Of a DNA stretch of 64,000 nucleotides, positions 48,376 to 58,000 are shown piece by piece (the first letter of the stretch is position 1; the number at the start of each line of letters is the position of its first letter). The position numbers were made by a program, and so were the translations under genes. Under the pieces are notes generated by a model. It was given only the letters and a program-made list of their open reading frames with translations, had not been told where the DNA came from and did no database searches. The stretch spans positions 3,325,895 to 3,389,894 of the forward strand of contig NZ_ASHX02000001.1 of the NCBI RefSeq assembly GCF_000478605.2. The letters are read 5' to 3'. This stretch comes from Streptomyces thermolilacinus SPC6 (GTDB lineage: Bacteria; Actinomycetota; Actinomycetes; Streptomycetales; Streptomycetaceae).

Positions 48376-48810
48376 CGTGACTCTCCCACTGATCAGAGGT
48401 GTGACGATCGGGCGGCACGCTCCTGAATGCCCCGCCCACTCGGCATCGTGGCAGATGCGGCGCTTCGAGGAGAGGTGTTCCGCTCTTGCGTCGTGCACCA
48501 GTCTGAGCCCCTGACCCGGTCGGCGTCACCCCGGCCCCCGTACTCCCCGACCGGCCGTGATGATGATCACCAGTGCTTCGCGGCGGGGGGCGGGGCGTGG
48601 GCCGGTTCGGAAGCGGTACGGAGCCGTACGGGAGCTGTAGGTGAGCTGTAGGGGAGCTTCAGGAGAGCCGTACCGGAGCTGTGGGGAGCCGCACGGGGGC
48701 TGTGGGGAGCCCGCATGGGAGCTGTGGGGAGGCTGTCGGGGGCCTGTGGGAGCCGTACGGCGGTCCGTGTTGGGAGCCGTGCGGCGGCCTGGATCGTGGG
48801 CGGGCCGCGG
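48376..48810. other. Spacer with degenerate GGAGCCGT-type repeats
   Basis: 435 bp without a supported gene. From about 48608 to 48790 it consists of roughly fifteen imperfect 10-12-bp units of the form GGGAGCTGTGG / GGAGCCGTACGG. The rest holds the promoter of the deaminase-associated gene. Confidence 0.55.
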
Positions 48811-48993
48811 TCACCAGCGGAAGGTCCGCATGCGCATCTGCTGCCGCATCCGGGCCGCTCTGGCGCGGCGCGGCTGGACGCGTTCGCGCAGCGCCCGTGC
48901 CTCGTTCAGTTCACGCAGGAACTGTGCTCTGCGGCGCCTGCGCTCGGCGTCGTCCGCCGCCTTGCGGTCCCCGCGTTCTTCCTGGTCAGGCAT
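48811..48993 (-). CDS. Small Arg-rich conserved protein
   Basis: A 60-aa protein with ATG 48993. It is almost entirely charged and helical: [20 protein letters not shown], then [15 protein letters not shown] and a Met/Arg-rich end ([14 protein letters not shown]). The sequence fits a single long basic helix that may bind nucleic acid or the ribosome. Similar small genes stand divergent to upp in streptomycetes as I recall. The 90-bp divergent region with upp probably carries both promoters. Confidence 0.62.
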   Translation of the reverse strand: MPDQEERGDRKAADDAERRRRRAQFLRELNEARALRERVQPRRARAARMRQQMRMRTFRW

Positions 48994-49083
48994 GGTCTCA
49001 CCACCACCCCGCAGATGCGTTCGTCCGACTCCACCTTCCCTCCGGCGCGTGGGTTGATGCCAGTGCGGGCTACTGTTGTGGGC

Positions 49084-49719
49084 ATGCGGACCCACGTCGT
49101 CGACCACCCGCTGGTGGCGCACAAACTCACCACACTGCGCGACAAGCGCACCGACTCCCCCACCTTCCGGCGGCTCGCCGACGAGCTGGTGACCCTGCTC
49201 GCGTACGAGGCGACGCGTGACGTGCGCACCGAGCAGGTCGGCATCGAGACCCCGGTCACCGCGACGACCGGTGTGAAGCTGTCGCACCCGCGGCCCCTGG
49301 TGGTGCCGATCCTGCGCGCCGGTCTGGGCATGCTCGACGGCATGGTGCGGCTGCTGCCGACCGCCGAGGTGGGCTTCCTCGGCATGATCCGCAACGAGGA
49401 GACGCTGGAGGCGTCCACCTACGCGACGCGGATGCCCGAGGACCTGTCCGGGCGGCAGGTGTACGTCCTCGACCCGATGCTCGCCACGGGCGGCACGCTG
49501 GTCGCGGCGATCCGCGAGCTGATCAAGCGCGGTGCCGACGATGTGACGGCGGTCGTGCTGCTGGCGGCGCCGGAGGGCGTCGAGGTGATGGAGCGCGAGC
49601 TGGCGGGCACGCCGGTCACGGTCGTCACGGCCTCGATCGACGAGCGCCTCAACGAGCACGGCTACATCGTGCCCGGGCTCGGCGACGCCGGTGACCGGAT
49701 GTACGGCACGGCGGAGTAG
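49084..49719 (+). CDS. upp: Uracil phosphoribosyltransferase
   Basis: A 211-aa type I phosphoribosyltransferase making UMP from uracil and PRPP in pyrimidine salvage. The PRPP loop is [18 protein letters not shown] (about residues 126-143), the uracil-binding segment is [15 protein letters not shown] at the C-terminus, and [13 protein letters not shown] is the conserved N-terminal block. Length is normal. ATG 49084 lacks a strong ribosome-binding site but matches the family start ([16 protein letters not shown]). Confidence 0.96.
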   Translation: MRTHVVDHPLVAHKLTTLRDKRTDSPTFRRLADELVTLLAYEATRDVRTEQVGIETPVTATTGVKLSHPRPLVVPILRAGLGMLDGMVRLLPTAEVGFLGMIRNEETLEASTYATRMPEDLSGRQVYVLDPMLATGGTLVAAIRELIKRGADDVTAVVLLAAPEGVEVMERELAGTPVTVVTASIDERLNEHGYIVPGLGDAGDRMYGTAE

Positions 49720-49956
49720 TTCTCCCGCGGCCCCCTGCGGGGCCGCCACCGGGCCCCTGGGCCGCCACGCGGCGGCACGGGGGCCCGTGGTGTTTCCGGC
49801 GCCCATCGTTGCTGCGGCCCGCGGGTGCCCACCCGTGGCTGGCCTGCGGAGCCCGCCCACGGCCTGCGGGGCGTCTCGGGGGCACGGGGCCGATCGTGAT
49901 GAGTGGCCGGACGGGCGTATGTCCTGGGCCTTCGCCTACGGCCTGCCCGGTACCCG

Positions 49957-50598
49957 CTACTGCTGCTTCGGGGCGCAGTTCGTGGGGGCGGGCTTCGGGT
50001 TCAGGAGGGCGGTCATCGAGGCCGTCGCGTCCTCGGGGGCGGCCAGGGCTTTGAACGCCGTCCCGATGATCAGGTCCACGTCCGCCGTCGCCCGCGTGTC
50101 GGTCTTGGTCGTGGTGCCCTTCAGCTGGGTGCCGAGGACCGGGAAGGCGCCCTTCGCGGCGCCCGGGGCGCCGAGCAGGATGCCGGGGCCGGGCACCTTC
50201 TTGTCGTAGGCGGCCGGTGCGTTGCCGATCTTTCCGATGGTGAAGCCGCGCTTCTTCAGTTCGTCGGCGGTGGTCTTCGCGAGCCCGGCACGCGGGGTGG
50301 CGTTGTAGACGTTCACCGTGATGGCGGCCGGTTTCGGGAAGACGGCGGCCTGTGTCGCGGGCGTCGGCTTGGCGGGCTTGCACGCCTCGGCGGCCGCGGA
50401 CCGTACGGCGTTCTTGTCGCCTCCGCCGAACACGTCGATGAGCTGGAACGTCCCCCAGCCGGCCAGGCCCAGCGCGGCTGCCGCGGCGATGCCGACGACC
50501 ACGATCCGGCCACGGCGACGCGGTCGGCGCATACGGGGGTACGCGGTGCCCGTGATGCGGTACTTTCCGCCCATACCGGGGGGAGTGAGCATGCTCAT
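49957..50598 (-). CDS. LytR C-terminal-domain membrane protein
   Basis: A 213-aa protein. A cytoplasmic basic segment (PRMRRPRRRGR) precedes one membrane helix (about 31-55, VVVGIAAAAALGLAGWGTFQLI). The outer part contains a LytR_C domain (ITVNVYNATPRAGLAKTTADELKKRGF, FPVLGTQLKGTTTKTD) and ends in TNCAPKQQ. LytR_C domains occur with or without the LCP phosphotransferase; the latter is absent here. It probably acts at the cell wall. It converges with upp. Confidence 0.82.
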   Translation of the reverse strand: MSMLTPPGMGGKYRITGTAYPRMRRPRRRGRIVVVGIAAAAALGLAGWGTFQLIDVFGGGDKNAVRSAAAEACKPAKPTPATQAAVFPKPAAITVNVYNATPRAGLAKTTADELKKRGFTIGKIGNAPAAYDKKVPGPGILLGAPGAAKGAFPVLGTQLKGTTTKTDTRATADVDLIIGTAFKALAAPEDATASMTALLNPKPAPTNCAPKQQ

Positions 50599-50702
50599 GG
50601 GCGCAGCGTAATGCGACCCGGTGACTATGCCTACTAAACGATCAGCGACTGAGGGCCGGTCGGGTGGGAATCGCCCCGGAAAGGGTCATTCCCCGAACGG
50701 GA

Positions 50703-50999
50703 TCAGTCGAGCTCCAGCACGCGGGCGTGCAGTACCTGCCGCTGTTGCAGCGCCGCGCGCACAGCGCGGTGGAGGCCGTCCTCCAGGTACAGGTCGCCCT
50801 GCCACTTCACGACGTGCGCGAAGAGGTCGCCGTAGAACGTCGAGTCCTCGGCGAGGAGCGTTTCGAGGTCCAGTTGGCCCTTGGTCGTCACGAGCTGATC
50901 GAGGCGGACCGGACGCGGCGCGACATCCGCCCACTGCCGGGTGCTTTCCCGGCCGTGGTCGGGATACGGCCGCCCGTTACCGATGCGCTTGAAGATCAC
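50703..50999 (-). CDS. Conserved actinobacterial protein, VapB-like annotation
   Basis: A 98-aa soluble protein, MIFKRIGNGRPYPDH at the start and LVTTKGQLDLETLLAED in the middle, ending RAALQQRQVLHARVLELD. The YLEDGLHRAVRAALQQ part resembles the ParB/sulfiredoxin-type sequence that positions a substrate loop, but this is only a pattern. I recall similar proteins annotated as VapB-family antitoxins; no toxin gene is beside it, so that label is doubtful. It is strongly conserved near upp in Streptomyces. Confidence 0.65.
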   Translation of the reverse strand: MIFKRIGNGRPYPDHGRESTRQWADVAPRPVRLDQLVTTKGQLDLETLLAEDSTFYGDLFAHVVKWQGDLYLEDGLHRAVRAALQQRQVLHARVLELD

Positions 51000-51210
51000 A
51001 CGGAAAGCCTACCGGGCAAGCGGCACCCGGCGCAGCCACGCGGAGGTGGATGCCCTCCCGAGAGGGACATGACGATCCGGAGGGAAGCGGGCTTTTCGAT
51101 CACATGGCCACGAGGGATGACACTCCGGCGCCCTGGTGGAGGGGCCGCCGGAGGGCGCCACCGCGCCGCCACGGGCCGTTGGCCGGGTGGCGGCGCGGTG
51201 GCCACACACG

Positions 51211-51290
51211 TGTTACTCGATGACCTCGTGTGTCACACGGTGACCTCGGGTGTCACTCGGCGACTTCGTGCGTCACTCGGTGACCTCGTG
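51211..51290. repeat. Four tandem 20-bp copies spanning the peptidase stop codon
   Basis: Units at 51211-51230, 51231-51250, 51251-51270 and 51271-51290 follow the pattern YGTCACTCGGTGACCTCGTG with 1-4 changes each. The last unit encodes the terminal HEVTE and stop of the M28 peptidase; each other unit repeats an in-register stop triplet. Confidence 0.85.
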
Positions 51291-52826
51291 GTCGTGGTCG
51301 TCGTGCAGGCCGCCGCCGCTGCCCGCGTCGCCGTCCGTGGGGACGGACTCGACCGGCTTGCGCAGCGAGCTCAGGTCGTGGGCGTAGGTGCCCACGGCGT
51401 TGGCTATGACGTCGATGTTGGCGTCGAACGCCGTCATGCTGATGTTGTCCAGGTCGTCACAGGCCGCGTGGTAGCAGGGGTCGTACGCGACACCGGCCGT
51501 GCCGCCGAACTTCTCGGCCTGCTTGGCGGTCTTGATGCCCTCGGCGCCCGTGAACGTGCCGCCGGACGGGATGCCCACCTCGATGAACGGGCCGTAGTCG
51601 GAGCGGCCGGTGAAGTCCGTGCCCTCGTGCGGGTGGCCCTGCTTGTCGAGGAACGCGTTGATGTCGCGCTCCAGCTGGGCGGAGCCCGCCGGGCCCGCGG
51701 GGGCGCCGACGCCGTCGGAGTTGTCGCCGTCGTAGACGAACAGGCCGTAGTTGGGCGAGGCGATCATGTCGAAGTTGAGGTAGAGCTTGATCTCCTTGCG
51801 ACCGAGGTCGTCGAGGGCGCCGACGTAGTGCTCGGAGCCCAGCAGGCCGTTCTCCTCCGCGCCCCACCAGGCGAACCGCACCTTGTTGGACGTCTTGTCC
51901 TTGTACTTGGCGAACTTGAGGGCCACATCGAGAAGACCGGCGGAGCCTGAGCCGTTGTCGTTGATGCCGGGGCCCGCGGTGACCGAGTCGAGGTGGGAGC
52001 CGAGCATCACGGTGTTCGCGGCGTTGCCCCGCTGGGTCTCGGCGATGACGTTCCGCGTGGTCCGCTGCTCCTGGAGCTGGCGGATCTCCACGTTCACCTC
52101 GACCGGACCGGCGGCCACGGCGGCGGCGAGCGCCTCGCCGTCCGCCTTCGAGACGCCGCCCGTGGGGATCTTCGCGGCGTCGGAGGAGCCGAGCGTGCCG
52201 CTGAGGGCGCCGTCCACGTTGTTGTAGACGAGGGCGACGACGGCGCCGGCCGCGGCGGCGTGGGCCTGCTTCGCCGCGAACGTGCAGCCGCCGCGCTGGA
52301 TGAGCGCCACCTTGCCGGTGAACGCCCCCGCGGCGAAGTCGGCGGGCTCACAGCCGTGCGAGCCGTCCGCGTCCACCGGGGCGGCGGCCAGGGCGGCCTT
52401 CGTGCCGCCCACCGGGGTGGACTTGGTGTACGTCATCGCGGAGACGGTGATGTCGCGGGGCTGGGGTGAGACGACGGACAGCTTCTGCGCCCGCGTCTCC
52501 GTGTACATGAAGGTGAAGTCCTGGTACGAGACGTCGTACCCGGCCTTCTTGAGCTGCGTGTACACGTACGCGGCCGACGCGTCGTAGCCGAGCGTGCCCG
52601 CCGCGCGGTTGCCGCCGGCCGAGTCGGCTATCTGCTGGAACTTCCGCAGGTGCCGGTGGGCGTCGTCGGCGGAGGCCGAGTCGACCAGCCTGGCGGCGAG
52701 CTTCGACGCCTCCTTCGCCGGGGTGGCGCGGTCGGCGGAAGCGGGGGAGGCGGAGGCCAGCAGAAGCGGGGTCGCGAGTGCGGCTGCGGCCATGGCGGCC
52801 ACGGCTCTGCGATGGGATGAGTTCAC
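51273..52826 (-). CDS. Secreted M28 aminopeptidase with PA domain
   Basis: A 517-aa extracellular zinc aminopeptidase of the Streptomyces griseus type. GTG start 52826 and signal peptide ending ASPASA (about 31). A PA domain lies at about 140-255. The M28 domain contains the zinc ligands: His and Asp in LGSHLDSV and GINDNGSGSA, the catalytic Glu in WWGAEENGLLGSE, Asp in NFDMIASPN and His in CYHAACDDLDN. A Gly/Asp/His-rich tail ends HEVTE. It liberates amino acids from peptides outside the cell. The final codons are part of a tandem repeat. Confidence 0.92.
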   Translation of the reverse strand: MNSSHRRAVAAMAAAALATPLLLASASPASADRATPAKEASKLAARLVDSASADDAHRHLRKFQQIADSAGGNRAAGTLGYDASAAYVYTQLKKAGYDVSYQDFTFMYTETRAQKLSVVSPQPRDITVSAMTYTKSTPVGGTKAALAAAPVDADGSHGCEPADFAAGAFTGKVALIQRGGCTFAAKQAHAAAAGAVVALVYNNVDGALSGTLGSSDAAKIPTGGVSKADGEALAAAVAAGPVEVNVEIRQLQEQRTTRNVIAETQRGNAANTVMLGSHLDSVTAGPGINDNGSGSAGLLDVALKFAKYKDKTSNKVRFAWWGAEENGLLGSEHYVGALDDLGRKEIKLYLNFDMIASPNYGLFVYDGDNSDGVGAPAGPAGSAQLERDINAFLDKQGHPHEGTDFTGRSDYGPFIEVGIPSGGTFTGAEGIKTAKQAEKFGGTAGVAYDPCYHAACDDLDNISMTAFDANIDVIANAVGTYAHDLSSLRKPVESVPTDGDAGSGGGLHDDHDHEVTE

Positions 52827-52999
52827 AGAGGTCCTTCCCGTACGGACGAGGTTGAGGGGAAGCTAGCGACCGGTCGGGCTTCTGTGAACAGATCTCCCAC
52901 AACTTGCATCATTTTTTCGTACTATTCGCGAAAGCTGTGGATGAATCACCGGGTAACTTCCCCTCGGGCAGCCACGCTTGGCGCATGACCGGACGACGA

Positions 53000-53605
53000 C
53001 TACTTCGACGTGTTCTCCTTCGCGGCCTTGGCCGCGCGCTTCGCCTCCTGCTTGTATGCGCGTACCTTCGCCAGCGACTCGGGGCCCGTGATGTCAGCGG
53101 CCGACCTGTAGGAGCCCGCCTCCCCGTACGCCCCGGCCGCCTCCCGCCAGCCCTTGGGCCGCACCCCGTACTGCTTGCCCAGCAGCGCGAGGAAGATCTG
53201 CGCCTTCTGCTTGCCGAAGCCGGGCAGCGCCTCCAGCCGCGCCAGCAGCTCCTTGCCGCTGGTCACGTCCCGCCAGACCGCCCCGGCGTCCCCGTCGTAC
53301 TCCTCGACGAGATAGCGGCACAGCTGCTGGACGCGCTGCGCCATCGAACCGGGATAGCGGTGCACCGCCGGCTTGACGGACAGCAGCGCCGCGAAGTCCT
53401 CCGGGTCGTGCGCGGCGATCGCGTGCGCGTCCAGGTCGTCGGCGCCCATGCGCGTGGCGATCGTGTACGGCCCGGAGAACGCCCACTCCATGGGGACCTG
53501 CTGGTCCAGCAGCATGCCGGTGAGCGCGGCCAGCGGGCTGCGGGAGAGGAGGGCGTCCGCTTCGGGCTGCTGGGCGAGGTGGATCTCCGGGCTACGGGTG
53601 CTCAT
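53000..53605 (-). CDS. HhH-GPD family DNA repair protein
   Basis: A 201-aa protein of the endonuclease III/HhH-GPD class. SRSPLAALTGMLLDQQVPMEWAF is the opening helix pair, LEALPGFGKQKAQIFLALLG is the helix-hairpin-helix, and a basic Ala/Lys tail closes the protein. The usual catalytic Lys/Asp pair after the hairpin and an iron-sulfur Cys cluster are not readable, so the substrate is uncertain. It is predicted to recognise damaged bases or to bind DNA. Confidence 0.8.
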   Translation of the reverse strand: MSTRSPEIHLAQQPEADALLSRSPLAALTGMLLDQQVPMEWAFSGPYTIATRMGADDLDAHAIAAHDPEDFAALLSVKPAVHRYPGSMAQRVQQLCRYLVEEYDGDAGAVWRDVTSGKELLARLEALPGFGKQKAQIFLALLGKQYGVRPKGWREAAGAYGEAGSYRSAADITGPESLAKVRAYKQEAKRAAKAAKENTSK

Positions 53606-53813
53606 GGACCGATGATCGTGCCAGGCGCGCCCGCCTGCACGGCGGGGTGCGCCTGTGGGGTCACGCCGGGAGTCCCGTCCCGGGGCGCCGCGCGGTGCCC
53701 CGGTCCAGGGCGGTGGAGGCCCTGGACGCCCGGAGGCCCTGGCCCGCCGGCCCCTGGCCCGCCGGCCGCTGCGGTGCGGGCGGGGGAGACCGGGGAGGGG
53801 GCGCGGGGGCGCG

Positions 53814-54926
53814 TTAGCGGGGGGTGCTGCGGCCGACGATGTTGCCCGCCCGGTCGATGCAGACCACGTCCACGGTGACCGGGGCGCCCCTGAGGACGGC
53901 GAGGGCCTGGTCGCGGGCGGTCTCCGCGACCCGGTCGCCGAGGGGGACGCCCCGGGCGGCGCAGAGCTGGAGGGCGGCCAGGCCCGTGTTGGCCACGGCC
54001 ACCTCGGCGGCCAGGGACTCGTCGGCGCCCGCCGCGCGGGCCAGGTCGGCCAGGAGCGACTTGTCCACCTGGGAGCGGGCCGAGTGCAGGTCCAGGTGGC
54101 CCGCGGCGAGCTTGGACAGCTTCGCGAAGCCGCCGCAGATGGTGAGCCGGTCCACCGGGTGGCGGCGGATGTACTTCAGGACGGCGCCCGCGAAGTCGCC
54201 CATGTCGAGGAGGGCGTCCTCGGGCAGGTCGTACAGGGAGGTGACGGTCTTCTCGGAGGTCGAGCCAGTGCACCCCGCGACATGGGTGCGGCCCGCCGCG
54301 CGGGCCACGTCCACGCCGCGGCGGATGGAGTCGATCCACGCCGAGCACGAGTACGGCACGACGATCCCGGTCGTGCCGAGGATGGACAGGCCGCCCAGGA
54401 TGCCGAGGCGGGGGTTCCACGTGGACCGGGCGATCTCCTCGCCGTTGTCCACCGAGACGGTGACCTCCACGTCGCCGGTGCCGCCGTGCGCCTCGGCGAC
54501 CCGCGTCACATGGTCGCGGATCATCTGGCGCGGCACCGGGTTGATGGCCGGCTCGCCCACGTCGAGGGGCAGGCCGGGCCGGGTGACCGTGCCGACCCCG
54601 GCGCCCGCGCGGAACACCACCCCGGAGCCGGGCGGCAGGAGCCGTACCGTCGCGCGGACGAGCGCCCCGTGCGTCACGTCCGGGTCGTCGCCCGCGTCCT
54701 TCACGACGCCCGCCGTCACGTACGAGCCGCCGTGCTCCTCCACGGCGAGCGCGAACGCCGGGGTCTGCCCCTTCGGCAGCGTGATCGTCACCGGGTCGGG
54801 GAACTCCCCGGTCAGCAGCGCCGTGTACGCGGCGGTGGTGGCCGCCGTCGCGCAGGCACCGGTCGTCCAGCCGGGCCGGAGGCCGGTGTGCTTGAGTTGG
54901 GCGGTGCGCCCCCCGCTCGTACTCAT
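53814..54926 (-). CDS. cbiD: Cobalt-precorrin-5B C1-methyltransferase
   Basis: A 370-aa CbiD protein that methylates C1 of the corrin precursor and releases the acetyl fragment step substrate. GLRPGWTTGACATAATTAAYTALL is the diagnostic N-terminus. LGILGGLSILGTTGIVVPYS and AGCTGSTSEKTV in the central third are the conserved core. It is divergent from cobK with a 12-bp spacer. CbiD belongs to the cobalt-early route, yet the neighbouring cobG and cobN belong to the oxygen-dependent late-cobalt route. Actinobacteria often combine both. Confidence 0.93.
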   Translation of the reverse strand: MSTSGGRTAQLKHTGLRPGWTTGACATAATTAAYTALLTGEFPDPVTITLPKGQTPAFALAVEEHGGSYVTAGVVKDAGDDPDVTHGALVRATVRLLPPGSGVVFRAGAGVGTVTRPGLPLDVGEPAINPVPRQMIRDHVTRVAEAHGGTGDVEVTVSVDNGEEIARSTWNPRLGILGGLSILGTTGIVVPYSCSAWIDSIRRGVDVARAAGRTHVAGCTGSTSEKTVTSLYDLPEDALLDMGDFAGAVLKYIRRHPVDRLTICGGFAKLSKLAAGHLDLHSARSQVDKSLLADLARAAGADESLAAEVAVANTGLAALQLCAARGVPLGDRVAETARDQALAVLRGAPVTVDVVCIDRAGNIVGRSTPR

Positions 54927-54938
54927 GGACGGTGTCCC

Positions 54939-55676
54939 ATGCATGTGTTGATCCTCGGCGGCACCACCGAGGGCCGCCGTCTGGCGGAGACGCTCCACGC
55001 GGACGGCGTCCGCGTGACCAGCTCCCTCGCGGGGCGGGTCGCCAGCCCGAAGCCGCTGCCCGGCGAGGTGCGCGTGGGCGGGTTCGGCGGTGCCGATGGC
55101 CTGGCCCGCTGGACGCGGGAGCACCAGGTGGACGCGGTCATCGACGCCACTCACCCTTTCGCCGGGACGATCAGTTTCAACGCGGCGCGGGCCGCCGCCA
55201 CGTCCCATGTTCCCCTGCTCGCTCTGCGGCGCCCCGGGTGGACCCCCGGCGACGGTGACGACTGGCACCCGGTGGCCTCCCTGGAGGAGGCGGCGCACAC
55301 CGTGCGGGGGCTGGGGCGGCGGGTGTTCCTGACCACGGGGCGCATGGGCCTCGCGGCGTTCGCGGACGTGTCCGACGTGTGGTTCCTGGTCCGCTCGGTG
55401 GACCCGCCGGAGCCTCCCCACCCGGCGCGGATGGAGGTGCTCCTCGACCGGGGGCCGTTCACGCCGGACGGTGAGCGGGAGGTGCTGCGCGCGTACGGGA
55501 TCGACGTGCTGGTCACCAAGGACAGCGGGGGCGCGGCCACGGCCCCGAAACTGGTGGCCGCCCGCGAGGCCGGGGTGCCGGTGGTGATCGTGCGCCGCCC
55601 GCCCGTCCCGGACGGGGTACCGGTCGCCGCGACCGTCGAGGAGGCCGCCGCCTGGGTCGCCACCCGGGCGGGCTGA
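54939..55676 (+). CDS. cobK: Precorrin-6A reductase
   Basis: A 245-aa NADPH-dependent CobK/CbiJ. MHVLILGGTTEGRRLAETL begins the nucleotide-binding fold, DAVIDATHPFAGTISFNA is the family signature, and GIDVLVTKDSGGAATAPKL near the end is the conserved C-terminal block. It reduces precorrin-6A to 6B. Its start is only 12 bp from that of cbiD, so both promoters must lie inside the neighbouring coding ends or overlap. It converges with cobIJ. Confidence 0.93.
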   Translation: MHVLILGGTTEGRRLAETLHADGVRVTSSLAGRVASPKPLPGEVRVGGFGGADGLARWTREHQVDAVIDATHPFAGTISFNAARAAATSHVPLLALRRPGWTPGDGDDWHPVASLEEAAHTVRGLGRRVFLTTGRMGLAAFADVSDVWFLVRSVDPPEPPHPARMEVLLDRGPFTPDGEREVLRAYGIDVLVTKDSGGAATAPKLVAAREAGVPVVIVRRPPVPDGVPVAATVEEAAAWVATRAG

Positions 55677-55696
55677 GCGACCGGTCCGGGAAGAAA

Positions 55697-55736
55697 CCCG
55701 GCCGTCATGCGGGAGGGGGTCCGCTCGACGGCCGGG
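55697..55736. terminator. Hairpin between cobK and cobIJ
   Basis: 10-bp arms CCCGGCCGTC/GACGGCCGGG with a 20-nt loop in the 90-bp convergent gap. Probably bidirectional. Confidence 0.65.
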
Positions 55737-55766
55737 CCGGTGTCCTGATGCGTCGCGTGGTGCCGA

Positions 55767-57368
55767 TCAGGCGCCAGTTCGTGGCGCCTCCGGGTAGCGG
55801 CGCGGCGTCCACGCCACCGTGCTGCCGTCACCGCGCCGCACGGCCTGCGTCTGGGAGGAGCCGATCAGCAGAAGGGTCCGCATGTCGACCTCGTCCGGGT
55901 CCAGGTCGGCCAGCGGCAGCACGCGGACGGACTCCTCGGGGCCGCCCACGTCCCGCGCCACGACCACCGGGGTGTCGGGCGCGCGCAGTTCCAGCAGCAG
56001 CTCACGGGCCTTGGCGACCTGCCACGTACGGCTCCGCGAACCAGGGTTGTACAGCGCCAGCACCAGGTCGGCCGAGGCGGCGGCCCGCAGGCGCTCCGCG
56101 ATGACCTCCCAGGGCTTGAGCCGGTCCGACAGGGAGATCGTGGCGTAGTCGTGGCCCAGCGGGGCGCCCGCCTTCGCCGCGGCGGCGTTCGCCGCGGTCA
56201 CGCCCGGCAGGACGCGCACCGGGACGTCGGCGTACTCCTCCTGCGACGCGACCTCCAGTACGGCCGTCGCCATCGCGAACACCCCGGGGTCGCCGCCCGA
56301 GACGACCGCCACGCGCCGTCCGCGCCGCGCCAGGTCCAGGGCGAACTCGGCCCGCTCGGACTCCACCTTGTTGTCGGAGCCGTGCCGCCGCTGGCCGGGC
56401 CGTACCGGCACCCGGTCCAGGTACGTCGTGTAGCCGACCAGGTCCGTCGCCGAGGCGAGCGCGCCCCGCGTCTCCGGCGTCAGCCACTGCGGGCCCGCCG
56501 GACCGGTGCCGACGACCACCACTTCGCCCCGCTCCGGTTCGGCCGGGCCCGTGTCCACGCGGGACGGCAGCACCGCCACCGAGAAGTACGGCACCGACTC
56601 CGGGTCCACCCCGGCGAGGGGAGCCGTGCGGCAGCCCTCCATGGTGGCGCGCTCCACGTAGTGGGCGTCCGCGAGCCGGTCCGTGCGCTCCAGGGCGCGG
56701 CGCACCGCCGGGAAGGTCCGGCCCAGCTTCATCACCACCGCCGAGTCCGTCGCGGCGATACGGGCCGTCAGCTCGTCCTCGGGAAGGGTCCCCGGAATGA
56801 TCGTCAGGACCTCCTCGGCCTCCACCAGCGGCTTGCCGATGGTCGCGGCAGCGGCGCTGACGGAGGTGACGCCCGGGACGACCTCGGTCTCGTAGCGGTG
56901 CGCGAGACGCTTGTGCATGTGCTGGTACGAGCCGTAGAACAGCGGGTCGCCCTCGGCGAGCACCGCCACCGTCCGGCCCGCGTCGAGGTGCGCCGCCAGT
57001 CGCGCCGACGCCTCCTCGTAGAAGTCGTTCAGCGCGCCCCGGTAGCCGCCGGGGTGGTCAGTCGTCTCCACCGTGAGCGGGTACATCAGCCGCTCCTCGA
57101 TGTGGTCCTCGCGGATGTGCTTCGCCGCGATGGACCGGGCGATGGACCGGCCGTGCCGGGCGCAGTGGTACGCGACGACGTCCGCCTCGGCGATGGCCTC
57201 CACCGCGCGCAGGGTCATCAGCGACGGGTCGCCGGGGCCCAGGCCGACGCCGTACAGCTTGCCGGCGCCCGGCGCGGGGGTGCCCGGCGCGGGGGAGCCG
57301 GTGGCCGTGGCGGTGCCGTTCGCCGTGGGGCCGCCGGTCGTTGTTTCACGTGAAACGTGCTCGCTCAT
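55767..57368 (-). CDS. cobIJ: Fused precorrin-2 C20- / precorrin-3B C17-methyltransferase
   Basis: A 533-aa bifunctional SAM-dependent enzyme. After a 35-residue linker ([13 protein letters not shown], then Gly/Ala/Pro-rich) comes CobI (about 38-280: [46 protein letters not shown]). CobJ follows (about 285-525: [55 protein letters not shown]). The start overlaps the cobH stop by 4 nt (ATGA). The first codons contain a perfect parS site, encoding His-Val-Ser-Arg-Glu-Thr. Confidence 0.94.
   Translation of the reverse strand: MSEHVSRETTTGGPTANGTATATGSPAPGTPAPGAGKLYGVGLGPGDPSLMTLRAVEAIAEADVVAYHCARHGRSIARSIAAKHIREDHIEERLMYPLTVETTDHPGGYRGALNDFYEEASARLAAHLDAGRTVAVLAEGDPLFYGSYQHMHKRLAHRYETEVVPGVTSVSAAAATIGKPLVEAEEVLTIIPGTLPEDELTARIAATDSAVVMKLGRTFPAVRRALERTDRLADAHYVERATMEGCRTAPLAGVDPESVPYFSVAVLPSRVDTGPAEPERGEVVVVGTGPAGPQWLTPETRGALASATDLVGYTTYLDRVPVRPGQRRHGSDNKVESERAEFALDLARRGRRVAVVSGGDPGVFAMATAVLEVASQEEYADVPVRVLPGVTAANAAAAKAGAPLGHDYATISLSDRLKPWEVIAERLRAAASADLVLALYNPGSRSRTWQVAKARELLLELRAPDTPVVVARDVGGPEESVRVLPLADLDPDEVDMRTLLLIGSSQTQAVRRGDGSTVAWTPRRYPEAPRTGA
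57343..57356. other. parS: parS (ParB-binding) site 5, inside cobIJ
   Basis: Perfect GTTTCACGTGAAAC within codons 5-9 of cobIJ. A coding-region parS, constraining the encoded peptide. Confidence 0.9.
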
Positions 57369-58000
57369 TCCGCCTCGCTCGCGATCGCGTTGATCGCCGC
57401 GGCCGCCATGGCGCTGCCGCCGCGCCGGCCCCGTACGACGATGTGGTCGAGGTCCGAGGCCGCCAGCGCGTCCTTCGACTCGGCCGCGCCGATGAACCCG
57501 ACCGGTATGCCGAGGACCGCCGCCGGGCGCGGCGCGCCGTCGCGGATCATCTCCAGCAGCCGGAACAGGGCGGTGGGCGCGTTGCCGATCGCCACGACCG
57601 AGCCCTCCAGCCGGTCGCGCCACAGCTCCAGCGCGGCCGCGCTGCGGGTGGTGCCCAGCTCGGCGGCGAGGCCCGGCACGGACGGGTCGGAGAGGGTGCA
57701 GATCACCTCGTTGTCGGCGGGGAGCCGCTTCCGGGTGACGCCGCTGGCGACCATCTGCGCGTCGCACAGGATCGGCGCCCCGGAGCGGAGGGCGGCGCGG
57801 GCGCGCGAGACGACCTCCGGCGTGTAGGCGAGGTCGCGGACGAGATCGACCATGCCGCAGGCATGGATCATTCGCACGGCGACCTGGCTGACGTCGGCGG
57901 GCAGCCCCGCGAGATCCGCCTCGGCGCGGATCGTGGCAAAGGACTGGCGGTAGATCTCCGCGCCGTCCTTCTCGTAGTCGAACACTGTGCTCCCGCTCAT
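57365..58000 (-). CDS. cobH: Precorrin-8X methylmutase
   Basis: A 211-aa enzyme moving the methyl group from C11 to C12 to give hydrogenobyrinate. [23 protein letters not shown] is the N-terminal block. [18 protein letters not shown] holds the catalytic His, and [16 protein letters not shown] with [16 protein letters not shown] and [12 protein letters not shown] complete the family pattern. Start ATG 58000 overlaps the cobG stop (ATGA), and its stop overlaps cobIJ, giving a strict coupled order cobG-cobH-cobIJ. Confidence 0.95.
   Translation of the reverse strand: MSGSTVFDYEKDGAEIYRQSFATIRAEADLAGLPADVSQVAVRMIHACGMVDLVRDLAYTPEVVSRARAALRSGAPILCDAQMVASGVTRKRLPADNEVICTLSDPSVPGLAAELGTTRSAAALELWRDRLEGSVVAIGNAPTALFRLLEMIRDGAPRPAAVLGIPVGFIGAAESKDALAASDLDHIVVRGRRGGSAMAAAAINAIASEAE

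Noticed and set aside
50703..50999. VapBC toxin-antitoxin system
   Set aside because: The 98-aa protein may carry a VapB label in databases, but no PIN-domain toxin is adjacent.
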